A stretch of DNA of 20,032 bases from an uncultured Prevotella sp. (lineage in GTDB: Bacteria > Bacteroidota > Bacteroidia > Bacteroidales > Bacteroidaceae): assembly GCA_900319895.1 (NCBI GenBank), contig ONQK01000043.1:1-20032 (forward strand). The letters run 5' to 3'. How positions within the stretch are numbered: the first letter of the stretch is position 1; each line of letters begins with the position of its first letter. Positions 1 to 8,014 of this stretch are shown here, one piece after another. The translations under genes were made by a program, and so were the position numbers. Under the pieces are notes generated by a model. That model searched no databases, was not told the origin of the DNA, and worked only from the letters and a program-made list of their open reading frames with translations.

Positions 1-36
1 GGCACACCCTCTTGTAAAGGTTATATTCAGCTTTGA

Positions 37-1233
37 TTATTCTTCATCAGTAATCTGAACAGTAGCACGACGGTCGAATGAAACAGGTGAGTCAACACCA
101 AGCTCAGTCACACCACCCTTGTAGTCTTGTCTGATGTTGTTCGGATTAACACCCAGTTTGATCAACTCGTTAGTAACCGTCTGAGCACGTTCTTTAGAAA
201 GGCGTGCGTTGATTTCAGGAGTACCTGTTGAGCTGTCGGCGTAACCAATAACGAGGAGTTTTGAGTTGTTTGCAACAGCATATTTAGCCAAACCTTTAAC
301 GTTAACGAGGTCTTTCAAGTTAGCCACGTTGATCTTACCCAGGTCGAAGAATACTGAAATCGGGTGAGTTACGAAGTCGCGGATAGACTCTGTCATCACA
401 GTAACTTCAGGCTTCTTGTTTTGTGCATCACGCAACATCTTCTGCAAACGTGCGTTTTCGTTGTTCAAGTCATCAAGTTGTGACTTGAGGTTATTGATTG
501 CATCGTTGTAGTTGGCCTTGATAGCGTCAACATCAGGAACTTTGTTCCATGTAGACTTGCCAAGATTGAATGTCAAACCAAGTTCTGCATAAACATTGTT
601 GGTGTGGGATTCCCATCCACGGTCGCCATAGTAATCGTAACCACCGTCGATGTCGTTCTCAAGACGGTTCCAGCCAGCTTCTACGTGAATCGCCAAATGT
701 TTAGCTACGCGGAACTGCAATTGCAAACCTGCGCTCAGGTCCATAGCATACAGGTTGTGTGTCATTGTACGACCAATACCTGCACCTGCGAACGGAATAA
801 CATTGAACACGCGTTTTTCGTTATAGCCACAGAGCATGTTGCTCAAGTTGAACATAGCTTGACCATTCAGAATCCAATATTTGAATCCTTTTGAGTAAGG
901 CTGAGTTGTTTTCTGTCCATAAGAGGCACGCACGATTCTACCCCAAAGACCTTGACCTTTCACACGAAGACCCATACCTGGTGTAAACCACTTACCTAAA
1001 CTAAGTGCCACACCTGGATTTGAACGGAAGTCTTCAAATGGACTAGCAGGCAGTCCGTTACCATGCTCAGCATCACCACCTGCATACCACACATTCCAGT
1101 TCGCACCGGCCTGAATGAACCAGTTACTCCAGAATGAGTTAGTTGCTACACTGTGTTTCAGCGTAGGTTCCTCCTGTGCCATCGTAGCAACAGAAGCACT
1201 GGCAAAAGCCAAAATCATCAATACTTTTCTCAT
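37..1233 (-). CDS. OmpA-family outer-membrane protein (N-terminal barrel, C-terminal peptidoglycan-binding domain)
   Basis: This 398-residue protein is predicted to anchor the outer membrane to peptidoglycan. Residues 1-19 are a signal peptide ending in ATMAQ. Residues about 30-225 alternate aromatic and polar residues as in a membrane beta-barrel, with Trp/Tyr-rich strands. Residues about 235-272 form a coiled-coil-like linker (NNLKSQLDDLNNENARLQKM). Residues about 285-395 are an OmpA C-terminal domain with GYADSSTG (330-337), Asn342, LSKERA (345-350) and FDRRA (386-390), whose Asp and Arg are the usual diaminopimelate-binding positions. It stands alone behind a long AT-rich leader with a Bacteroidetes -7 box at 1363-1370, giving a 5' UTR of roughly 120 nt. 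Proteins of this layout are usually abundant in Bacteroidales envelopes. I cannot tell which numbered paralogue it is. Confidence 0.93.
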   Translation of the reverse strand: MRKVLMILAFASASVATMAQEEPTLKHSVATNSFWSNWFIQAGANWNVWYAGGDAEHGNGLPASPFEDFRSNPGVALSLGKWFTPGMGLRVKGQGLWGRIVRASYGQKTTQPYSKGFKYWILNGQAMFNLSNMLCGYNEKRVFNVIPFAGAGIGRTMTHNLYAMDLSAGLQLQFRVAKHLAIHVEAGWNRLENDIDGGYDYYGDRGWESHTNNVYAELGLTFNLGKSTWNKVPDVDAIKANYNDAINNLKSQLDDLNNENARLQKMLRDAQNKKPEVTVMTESIRDFVTHPISVFFDLGKINVANLKDLVNVKGLAKYAVANNSKLLVIGYADSSTGTPEINARLSKERAQTVTNELIKLGVNPNNIRQDYKGGVTELGVDSPVSFDRRATVQITDEE

Positions 1234-1362
1234 AATTTAAAAAATAACTAATTAATTAATAATGGTTTATTCTATCTTTCTCAACTTTTTGATATTAATT
1301 TTTTTCTTTATTGTTTAAAATAATTGTCACAACTGAATTTTACAATCTTCCGATATTCGATG

Positions 1363-1370
1363 CAAATTTA
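1363..1370 (-). promoter_or_regulatory. Bacteroidetes -7 box for the OmpA gene
   Basis: The minus strand reads TAAATTTG, a full match to TAnnTTTG, about 130 nt upstream of the start codon. I see no convincing TTTG -33 element at the usual 19-21 bp spacing, so the call rests on the -7 box and position. Confidence 0.55.
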
Positions 1371-1440
1371 CGAATAAAATTTAAATCTTGTTTTTTTTTT
1401 CCGCAAAAAATACTGATTTCGACAAAAAAAAGTTATTGGG

Positions 1441-1465
1441 GCCATTTTTTTACATTTAAAATGGC
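1441..1465 (-). terminator. Inverted repeat, possible terminator downstream of mutL
   Basis: GCCATTTT (1441-1448) and AAAATGGC (1458-1465) form a perfect 8-bp stem with a 9-nt loop. On the minus strand the stem is followed, after about 9 nt, by an eight-T run, which suits a weak terminator for the mutL transcript about 110 nt past its stop. The gap before the T run is longer than ideal. The site is also 70-100 bp upstream of the OmpA -7 box, so a regulatory role there is possible. Confidence 0.35.
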
Positions 1466-1573
1466 AAACAGAGCATATTTTTAATTTTTTTTTACATTAA
1501 TTCATGGGTCAAATAATGCTCTTTTAGCATCTTTTACAGTTTCTCCATGGTGTTTTTTTTATTTTTGACAGTT

Positions 1574-3382
1574 TCAGTTGAGTAATTGTTCTATTTTGGT
1601 CTGTGGCAAGATTGTTAATATATGTTTTCCGTCCGGTGTGTAATTTACGTTGTCACAAAGGAATAATCCATTGACAATTGCTTCCATCTCCTCATTGGAC
1701 AATACTTGTCCATAAGGGATTGCGGCATTCTTTGCCAAGGTGAATGCCAGGTTTTGATTGATTTCCTCCTTCATGGATAACTTTTCCTCCACGGCAGTGG
1801 TAACCATTTCGGTTACCAGCCTCGTCATATCAAGCCCGTCCAAGCCTGTCGGGAAAGCGTTGATGGCATAGCTCCCGCCGCCCAGGTCAGTGAGTTCAAA
1901 CCCCATTTCATTCATTTCCGTCAAAATGGTGCTGAACACTACATTTTCTGACAAGGACAATTGGACGATTTCTGGGAACAAAGCTCGCTGTGAGGCAAAG
2001 ATATGTTCTTCGACCTGCTGCAAATATTGCTCATACAATATGCGTATATGTGCACGATGTTGGTCGATAATCATCAGTCCGGATTTCACGGAAGTGAGGA
2101 TGTACATGCCTTTGTATTGATAGTGCATCGGTGTTTTTTCTTCCGTTTCCATCAACGAAGGGGTTTGCTGTTCGTCAAAGAAACCGTTTTCCTGCGGTTG
2201 TTCTTTCTCTATGACGCGGTACAATTCCTGCCAATCAGTGTTTTGGGCGGTTTTGTTTTTGGTCGTTTCCTTTTTAAAAGGATTGTACTCTGGCTTAAAA
2301 TTATCTTTAGGGGGTTGGATGTTGTTCTGATTCGGGTTGAAGACAGGGATGTCCGGCTTTCCTTCCGTGTCAAAGTCTATCGTCGGCACATTGCTGTAAT
2401 TTCCCACAGCCTCTTTAATTGTCGCTGAGAGGATTTGCCAGATGGCCTGTTCGTTGTCAAACTTGATTTCTGTTTTTGTAGGGTGGATATTCACGTCTAT
2501 ACATTCGGGGGGAACCTCAAAATAGATGAAATACGGCACTTGGTCGCCTTCTTGTATAAGTCGTTCAAGTGCTGTTTGCACTGCTTTATTGAAATAAGGA
2601 TGGCGCATGTATCGCCCATTGACGAAGAAGTATTGATTTACGCCTTTTTTTCGGGCGGCTTCCGGCTTCCCTACAAATCCTGAAAGTTTGCACAAAGAAG
2701 TTTCCGAGTTCAATGAAAGGAGTTCTTGGCTTAGCCGTTTGCCAAAAATGTCCACTATTCGTTGTTTCAAGCTGGCTGCAGGCAGGTGTGAGACTTCCGT
2801 CCCATTGCTGTACAGACTAAAAGCGATGTCGGGATATACCAATGCAATACGCTCATATGCCACGACAATATGGTTCATCTCCGTGCTGTTCGACTTCAGG
2901 AATTTCCTACGTGCGGGCACATTGAAAAAGAGGTTTTCGACAAGAAAATTACTGCCTTCCGGACACGAGCATGGCTCTTGCGAGAGCACGCGCCCGCCCG
3001 AGATGGTCAGATGTGTGCCCAGCTGCTCGTCCCGAAGCCTTGTCTTAAGCTCAACTTGAGCCACAGCGGCGATAGATGCCAAGGCCTCGCCCCGGAAGCC
3101 CATGGTATGCAAGTCAAACAAGTCTGCTGCTTCTTTGATTTTTGATGTTGCATGACGTTCGAAAGCCAATCTTGCGTCTGTGGTCGACATTCCCTTTCCG
3201 TTGTCGATGACTTGAATGGAGGTTCTGCCGGCATCCACGACCTGCACTTGAATTTGTGTGGCTCCTGCATCGACGGCGTTTTCCACCAATTCCTTGATGA
3301 CGGATGCCGGCCGCTGTATTACTTCTCCTGCCGCAATTTGGTTGGCGACGGAATCTGGAAGTAGTTGAATGATGTCGCTCAT
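1574..3382 (-). CDS. mutL: DNA mismatch repair protein MutL
   Basis: This 602-residue protein couples mismatch recognition by MutS to strand removal. The N-terminal GHKL ATPase is intact: ELVENAVDAGA (31-41, with Glu34 and Asn38 region), DNGKGM (60-65) and GFRGEAL (95-101), followed by the transducer domain to about residue 330 with the conserved DVNIHPTKTEIKF (296-308). A Pro/Asn/Lys-rich linker (about 335-415) leads to the C-terminal dimerisation domain. The endonuclease motif there is degenerate: DQHRAHIRILYE (440-451) has Ile where DQHA(x)2E(x)4E has its first Glu, and the later Cys-containing motifs read AKNAAI (550-555) and TPDGKH (582-587). It is last in the guaB operon, 13 nt after the OstA-like gene. 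Length is normal for the family. Confidence 0.97.
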   Translation of the reverse strand: MSDIIQLLPDSVANQIAAGEVIQRPASVIKELVENAVDAGATQIQVQVVDAGRTSIQVIDNGKGMSTTDARLAFERHATSKIKEAADLFDLHTMGFRGEALASIAAVAQVELKTRLRDEQLGTHLTISGGRVLSQEPCSCPEGSNFLVENLFFNVPARRKFLKSNSTEMNHIVVAYERIALVYPDIAFSLYSNGTEVSHLPAASLKQRIVDIFGKRLSQELLSLNSETSLCKLSGFVGKPEAARKKGVNQYFFVNGRYMRHPYFNKAVQTALERLIQEGDQVPYFIYFEVPPECIDVNIHPTKTEIKFDNEQAIWQILSATIKEAVGNYSNVPTIDFDTEGKPDIPVFNPNQNNIQPPKDNFKPEYNPFKKETTKNKTAQNTDWQELYRVIEKEQPQENGFFDEQQTPSLMETEEKTPMHYQYKGMYILTSVKSGLMIIDQHRAHIRILYEQYLQQVEEHIFASQRALFPEIVQLSLSENVVFSTILTEMNEMGFELTDLGGGSYAINAFPTGLDGLDMTRLVTEMVTTAVEEKLSMKEEINQNLAFTLAKNAAIPYGQVLSNEEMEAIVNGLFLCDNVNYTPDGKHILTILPQTKIEQLLN

Positions 3383-3395
3383 TTTTTTCTGTTCA

Positions 3396-5099
3396 TTATT
3401 CTTTCAAGTGATTATCTCTTACCTGCTCATCCATACCGATGTCCGATGTTGCCTGTTGCTGATTTTTATGTCCTTGGCTCCCGGGCTTGTTCTCTTTTGG
3501 GGAACGCCAGACAAAGACATCGTCTTTATCGCGCGGGCGCACGCCATCGTACCATGCAAACCCGTCAAGGAGCTCTTTCCCCGGCGGCAATTGTGTGACT
3601 GGATACATGATGCTTTCAAATTTTGTCGTCCATATTTTCTGCAACCTTCTGCCCGCGGTGAAAAACATCCGCATCGTGTCCGTTTCCAGGCAATTCATCC
3701 CTATCAGGGTTGAATCCTTGTCATCCATCTCAAAATAGACGGTTTGTACATTTCCGCACGCCTCATTCCTTCTCATTTTCCCGTCCACGAAATGCGACGT
3801 CATCTCCTTGGCTGCAATTTGATTGAATTTGGCATGGTCTGCCTTCAATTGTTCTGCCGTAAATGCCTTGCCCATGATTTTTGCCATTCTCACCGTAGAG
3901 TCTGCCATATATACTTTTATCAAATCACCCGTCATCTGGCGGTTCTCATTCCAAACGATTGGTTCGTGGTACATTGTCAGGCAAGAGTCGAGCGTGTGGA
4001 AGACCAAAGAGTCGCAAACGGCCTGTAAATCCTGCCTGTACACGCGTACTTTTTTATAAGCGTGCATTTCCCGGTAAACCGAGTCTGTCTTGATGTGATA
4101 AGTCAACATTTTCAAAGAGTCAGCGTGCATGTACAAAGTGTCCGGGCCTTGGGAATACTCTTTGACCAAGGCATTTTTAGTGGCGACGGCATAGCCGGTT
4201 TTCTCGTCATAGTAACAATAGTCGGCAATCAGCTCGTTTTTGTTCTTCTTATCCTTCAAGACCACCTTCCCGTAGCCCGTCCCTACACCTTTTGCTTCAT
4301 CGTAAAATAGGCTGTCGCCCGTAATTTCCCGATGTTCATTGATTATCGTAGAGCGTCCGAAGAGTTGGGTCTCGCCTTTTTGCGTGTTATAGAATCCCTC
4401 GTTGGTCGTGATGAGGTTCCCGTCGGTCAGAATTTTCGACGGCCCCACGACATGTGCCACGCGCCGCCGCGTGTCATAGAATAAGGTGTCGGTATGGATG
4501 TTGTTTTGCTCACTTTTCAGTTTCACGTCATAGTAAAACACAGCGTCGCGCGTCACAGTGCTGTATTGCCCCCAGTCTGCTGTTAACACAGAGTTTTTGT
4601 CCACCATTTTTCCGCCTTCAAAGAAATACACAAGCCCATAGCCTCGGTCATAGTCAAGACTGTCGGTATACAGCGTCGTTGCCCTGTGTTTGAGGATTAC
4701 ATTCCGTCGCGCCATCGCCACCTGGCTGTTCCCATCATAGAAAGCGTAGCTGCTTTTCAGCGAGAGTGTGTCGCCTTGAAACATTCTTACATGTCCGAAT
4801 GCCTCAAAAGAGTTGGATTGCTCATAAAAATATGCGCTGTCGCACAGCAGACTCGCTCCTTTGTGTCTGAACGAGACGTTTCCCTTGACGATTTGGGCGT
4901 CGGGGCGGTTGCCGTATTGGTCGTAGTAAAGCTCGTCGGCATGCACGAGATACACCCGGTTGTCGGCCTTGGACGCCGCTGACGGGTGGCGCTGCTGCGC
5001 CTGCATCATCAGGCTATTCCACGATAGCAAAAACAGGCATAAGGCCACTGCTTGACTGGTCTTATGCCTACTTGCAATATGCTTCAAGTTAAATTTCAA
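3396..5099 (-). CDS. OstA/LptA-like LPS-transport protein (OstA_2 family)
   Basis: This 567-residue periplasmic or envelope protein resembles the OstA-like proteins of Bacteroidetes, which are related to LptA and the N-terminal domain of LptD and are thought to carry LPS toward the outer membrane. Residues 1-34 are a signal peptide with a hydrophobic core VALCLFLLSW, cut near MMQAQQ. The body is made of repeated short beta units ending in (C/T/G)DSLxYD, for example CDSAYFYE (86-93), TDSLDYD (145-151), TDTLFYD (203-209) and GDSLFYD (261-267), each followed by an aromatic strand. This matches a stacked beta-jelly-roll or beta-taco fold. The last ~40 residues are Lys/Gln/Asp-rich and probably disordered. 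It lies between the SurA-like foldase (12-nt gap) and mutL (13-nt gap), fitting an envelope-assembly operon. LPS transport is inferred from the family. Confidence 0.88.
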   Translation of the reverse strand: MKFNLKHIASRHKTSQAVALCLFLLSWNSLMMQAQQRHPSAASKADNRVYLVHADELYYDQYGNRPDAQIVKGNVSFRHKGASLLCDSAYFYEQSNSFEAFGHVRMFQGDTLSLKSSYAFYDGNSQVAMARRNVILKHRATTLYTDSLDYDRGYGLVYFFEGGKMVDKNSVLTADWGQYSTVTRDAVFYYDVKLKSEQNNIHTDTLFYDTRRRVAHVVGPSKILTDGNLITTNEGFYNTQKGETQLFGRSTIINEHREITGDSLFYDEAKGVGTGYGKVVLKDKKNKNELIADYCYYDEKTGYAVATKNALVKEYSQGPDTLYMHADSLKMLTYHIKTDSVYREMHAYKKVRVYRQDLQAVCDSLVFHTLDSCLTMYHEPIVWNENRQMTGDLIKVYMADSTVRMAKIMGKAFTAEQLKADHAKFNQIAAKEMTSHFVDGKMRRNEACGNVQTVYFEMDDKDSTLIGMNCLETDTMRMFFTAGRRLQKIWTTKFESIMYPVTQLPPGKELLDGFAWYDGVRPRDKDDVFVWRSPKENKPGSQGHKNQQQATSDIGMDEQVRDNHLKE

Positions 5100-5111
5100 T
5101 CGTTTCAGGAG

Positions 5112-6545
5112 CTATTTTATCCAGCCTTCGTACTCAAAGTTACAGTTCTTGTAACTGTCGCTAATCCTCACATAGGTGGTCTTCAGCTTTTCCTTCACCC
5201 ATTCGTGCAAAAAGTCGTTGCGCCGCTTGTTCATCACCACGTCCTTCAAGATATTGAAGTCATCGGTTATGGTCGCACGGTGCCCCTCGATCCTGTTCTT
5301 CAACTTCACGACGGCGCACACGGTCTTTCCTTGGGAATTGATCATCTGGAAGGGCTTGGAGATTTCACCTACTTGCATACTTCCAACCATTTGGGCGATC
5401 TCCTGTGGCAGGTCTTGCATCCGGAACTTGGAAGTGCGTCCCATTTCCGTGAGATTAGACATCAAACCGCGACTGTTGCGCGTGTCCTTATCGTCGGAGA
5501 GATAGGTCGCAGCCTCTTCAAAGGTAAATTTCTCGGTGCGCACGTCATTGACAATCGAGTCAAGACGAGTCATTGTCTTTTCTATTTCTTCACCAGAGAC
5601 TTTCGGCTTTCTCAATATGTGGCGGACTTTGACCTTGTCGCCTCTGCGGTCGACCAGTTGAATGATGTGATAGCCAAATTCAGACTCCACAATCTTGGAG
5701 ATTTTATTCGGGTCGGTAAGGTTGAATGCTACTGCGGCAAACGCCGGGTCCAGCAGGCCTCTTCCTGTATAATCGAGTTCGCCGCCCAGCCGCGCCGTCC
5801 CCGGGTCTTCCGAATAAAGTCGCGCCAAGGTCGAAAACGAGATGCTGCCGCTGTTGATGCGGTCTGTATAATCCCTCAGTTCGTCTTTCACCCGGTTTAT
5901 TTCCTCAATTGGGATTTTCGGTGTATTGGTGATGATGGCCACTTCCACCTCCGTCGGTACAAAAGGGATGCTGTCCTCTGGCAAGTCCTTGAAGAAGCGG
6001 CGTACTTCGGCGGGCGAGACATTGATGTCTGCCACCAGCCTTTCGCGCATTCTCTGCACTAACTTGCGGTTCTTGAAGTCATCAAACATCGATTTGCGCA
6101 TCTCAGTAATGCTTTGCCCACGGTATTCCTCCAATTTCTCCTTGCTTCCTGTCAACTGAATCCAATGGTTGATTTGTGCCTCCACGTCTTGGTATACATC
6201 GGCGTCGGAGATGTCAACACTGTCGATTGCCGATTGGTTGAGAAAAAGTTTTTGAACTGCAATTTGCTCCGGAATGGCACAGTCCGGGTCGCCGCCCCAG
6301 TTATGGCCCTCCATCGCCGCCTGCATCCGCATCATTTCGATGTCCGACTTCAAAATCGCCTCGTCGCCAACGACCCAGACCACTTCGTCTATCACACTGT
6401 GTTCCTGGACGTCCTTCCGCTGTCTTTCTGTCGTATCGGCCGACTGCTCAGTCCCCTTTTTGCATGTTTGATAGGTCTTCGTGCCTGCGCCTGCCAGCAT
6501 AAATGAGGAGATAAAACCTGCTAATATCAAAAAACTCGTTCTCAT
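5112..6545 (-). CDS. SurA-like periplasmic peptidylprolyl isomerase/chaperone with two parvulin domains
   Basis: This 477-residue protein has the SurA layout. It starts with a hydrophobic segment (about 4-20) and a charged linker (about 21-50). A SurA N-terminal chaperone domain follows (about 51-190, opening VIDEVVWVVGDEAILKSDI). Two parvulin domains come next, about 198-302 and 305-417, then a C-terminal helix (about 425-455). The first parvulin keeps SEDPGTARLGGEL (245-257) and GYHIIQL (291-297) but has no His in its first strand (VAIITN). The second keeps VRHIL (307-311) but its middle motif is eroded. SurA proteins escort unfolded outer-membrane proteins through the periplasm. It lies 26 nt after another parvulin and 12 nt before the OstA-like gene. 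The linker contains a lone Cys (TCKK, 27-30), but no clear lipobox, so secretion rather than lipidation is favoured. Confidence 0.9.
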   Translation of the reverse strand: MRTSFLILAGFISSFMLAGAGTKTYQTCKKGTEQSADTTERQRKDVQEHSVIDEVVWVVGDEAILKSDIEMMRMQAAMEGHNWGGDPDCAIPEQIAVQKLFLNQSAIDSVDISDADVYQDVEAQINHWIQLTGSKEKLEEYRGQSITEMRKSMFDDFKNRKLVQRMRERLVADINVSPAEVRRFFKDLPEDSIPFVPTEVEVAIITNTPKIPIEEINRVKDELRDYTDRINSGSISFSTLARLYSEDPGTARLGGELDYTGRGLLDPAFAAVAFNLTDPNKISKIVESEFGYHIIQLVDRRGDKVKVRHILRKPKVSGEEIEKTMTRLDSIVNDVRTEKFTFEEAATYLSDDKDTRNSRGLMSNLTEMGRTSKFRMQDLPQEIAQMVGSMQVGEISKPFQMINSQGKTVCAVVKLKNRIEGHRATITDDFNILKDVVMNKRRNDFLHEWVKEKLKTTYVRISDSYKNCNFEYEGWIK

Positions 6546-6571
6546 CTGACATTGATTTTCTTTTAAAAAAG

Positions 6572-7996
6572 TTAATGGTTATTGACTGTGTCCAGCACTT
6601 TTTGGTCTACTTCAACCTTGTATTTCTTGCGCAGTTCAGCGACCCATTGTTGCTCCAAGAACTCTTGGTAGTCGGCCACCACGAGCGTGCGGACGTCTTC
6701 ATGGCTTTCCGGCCCCTTTTTCAGCACTTTTCCATAGACACCGGTATAAGGATAGCCCTCCAACGGCTGGTCTTCGACTTGTTGCTTGAAGATTTCGCGG
6801 TCCACAAGCGCGTTGCGGCCTTTATCAAAAACGCCTTTTTCCACTCTAATGCGGATAATCGAGTCGTTGTTGAAAGTTGATGCCAATTTCTCGCCCCATT
6901 TCTCGAATGGAAGGCCTTTGACGCATTTTTTCACGGCCTCGACGTCGGACTGCTGCTGTGTACGGTAGGCAATTCCCTTGAAACGCGGCTCGGCCCAGGC
7001 ATATTTTTTCTTGTTTTTCTTGAAAAATGCCTTAAGTCCTTCTGTATCTTTGGCCGCCCGGTTCCAGACTTTCTCGTTGCTGATTTCATAGAGCAACAGG
7101 CCGTCGTGGTATTCTTGGATCAGGAATTTCATCTCATGGTCTGCTCTTTCCAGCGAATCAAGGGCTTGCAGGATCAAGTCTTCACGATTCAAGGAAGGAT
7201 TTTCATTTACGCGCTGCGTCAAAAGCTGTTCTGCAATGTGCTCGCGCAAGTTGCGCGCCTCGATGAACTTCAAGATGTCTTCTCTATGGTATTCAAACGG
7301 CTCAAATTGCTTTTTATCTTTCAACAGGATGATGTGATAGCCGAAAGGCGAGAGGAAAGGCTTGCTCAATTCGCCTTTTTTCAATGCAAACATCTGGTCC
7401 TCAAACTCTTTCACCATAACCCCCTGACGTGTAAATCCTATCTCGCCACCGCGCGACGCAGAGCCTGGGTCTTGCGACACCCGGGTCGCCAGTTCTGCGA
7501 AGTCGGCACCCTTCTTCAGGGCGTTGTAAATGGAGTCTATGCGCACCTTGGCTGCCGCTTGTTCTTCCTTGGTCGCGTTTTGGTTCAGCATAATCAGGAT
7601 GTGGGCGGGGTTCACCAGCCCGCGGTCGCCGATTTGCTCTTTGGTCATTTCGTAGATGTTGCGGGCTTCCTTCAAAAGGTCGGCATCGGTCACCAACGCA
7701 GGCAATATCTGCTGGTCCCTGTAACCGGCAAATTCGTTCTTGAACGACATGGTGGTGTCTATTCCGGCATCCATGGCCGCCATGACCTTCAACTTGTAGT
7801 TGATAAAAAGGTCGACATACTCTTTCACGTTTTTGCGGTCGAGAACGCCGTCCATATTGTTTTTGTTGAAAGAATATTCAAACTCTGAACGACTGACTGG
7901 CTTTCCGTTAATTCGCATGATTACCGGGTCGTTCTGCGCATATGCCATTGTTCCACATAAGAACAACGACAAAAGTGTCATTCTGATTTTCATCAT
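6572..7996 (-). CDS. Periplasmic parvulin-type peptidylprolyl isomerase (PpiC/SurA family)
   Basis: This 474-residue secreted foldase has a signal peptide (1-20, ending TMAYA before QND). An N-terminal SurA-like helical domain (about 24-125, MRINGKPVSRSEFEYSF) precedes one canonical parvulin domain (about 126-228). The parvulin shows PAHIL (130-134), SQDPGSASRGGEIGF (174-188), a conserved Met-Phe pair (202-203) and FGYHIILLKD (218-227), so the proline-isomerase pocket looks intact. The C-terminal ~240 residues hold a degenerate second domain and a basic tail. It follows guaB with an 18-nt gap and precedes the SurA-like gene by 26 nt, so these are probably co-translated parts of one operon. 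The first two codons are both ATG; either could start it. Its closeness to the next gene suggests an old duplication with split roles, which is inference. Confidence 0.92.
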   Translation of the reverse strand: MMKIRMTLLSLFLCGTMAYAQNDPVIMRINGKPVSRSEFEYSFNKNNMDGVLDRKNVKEYVDLFINYKLKVMAAMDAGIDTTMSFKNEFAGYRDQQILPALVTDADLLKEARNIYEMTKEQIGDRGLVNPAHILIMLNQNATKEEQAAAKVRIDSIYNALKKGADFAELATRVSQDPGSASRGGEIGFTRQGVMVKEFEDQMFALKKGELSKPFLSPFGYHIILLKDKKQFEPFEYHREDILKFIEARNLREHIAEQLLTQRVNENPSLNREDLILQALDSLERADHEMKFLIQEYHDGLLLYEISNEKVWNRAAKDTEGLKAFFKKNKKKYAWAEPRFKGIAYRTQQQSDVEAVKKCVKGLPFEKWGEKLASTFNNDSIIRIRVEKGVFDKGRNALVDREIFKQQVEDQPLEGYPYTGVYGKVLKKGPESHEDVRTLVVADYQEFLEQQWVAELRKKYKVEVDQKVLDTVNNH

Positions 7997-8014
7997 TTTT
8001 CCTTTTAAAATTAG

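Larger units (their letters stand above)
1234..1573. other. AT-rich intergenic region between mutL and the OmpA gene
   Basis: This 340-bp stretch has no convincing gene. It is very AT-rich with several T and A homopolymers. It holds a -7-like box for the OmpA gene (1363-1370), a perfect 8-bp inverted repeat (1441-1465), a small 5-bp hairpin (1516-1530) and two copies of TTTTTTTACATT (about 1445-1456 and 1489-1498). The part nearest 1234 would be the long leader of the OmpA transcript. Confidence 0.7.

Noticed and set aside
1516..1530. ATGCT/AGCAT hairpin downstream of mutL as a terminator
   Set aside because: The stem is only 5 bp and AT-rich, and no T run follows it on the minus strand.
5052..6062. 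A 336-codon plus-strand open frame opposite the SurA-like gene and the start of the OstA-like gene
   Set aside because: It lies opposite two real genes, has no domain resemblance or promoter, and spans their junction.
7106..7888. A 260-codon plus-strand open frame opposite the parvulin gene
   Set aside because: No family resemblance; it is the antisense of a clearly recognised protein.
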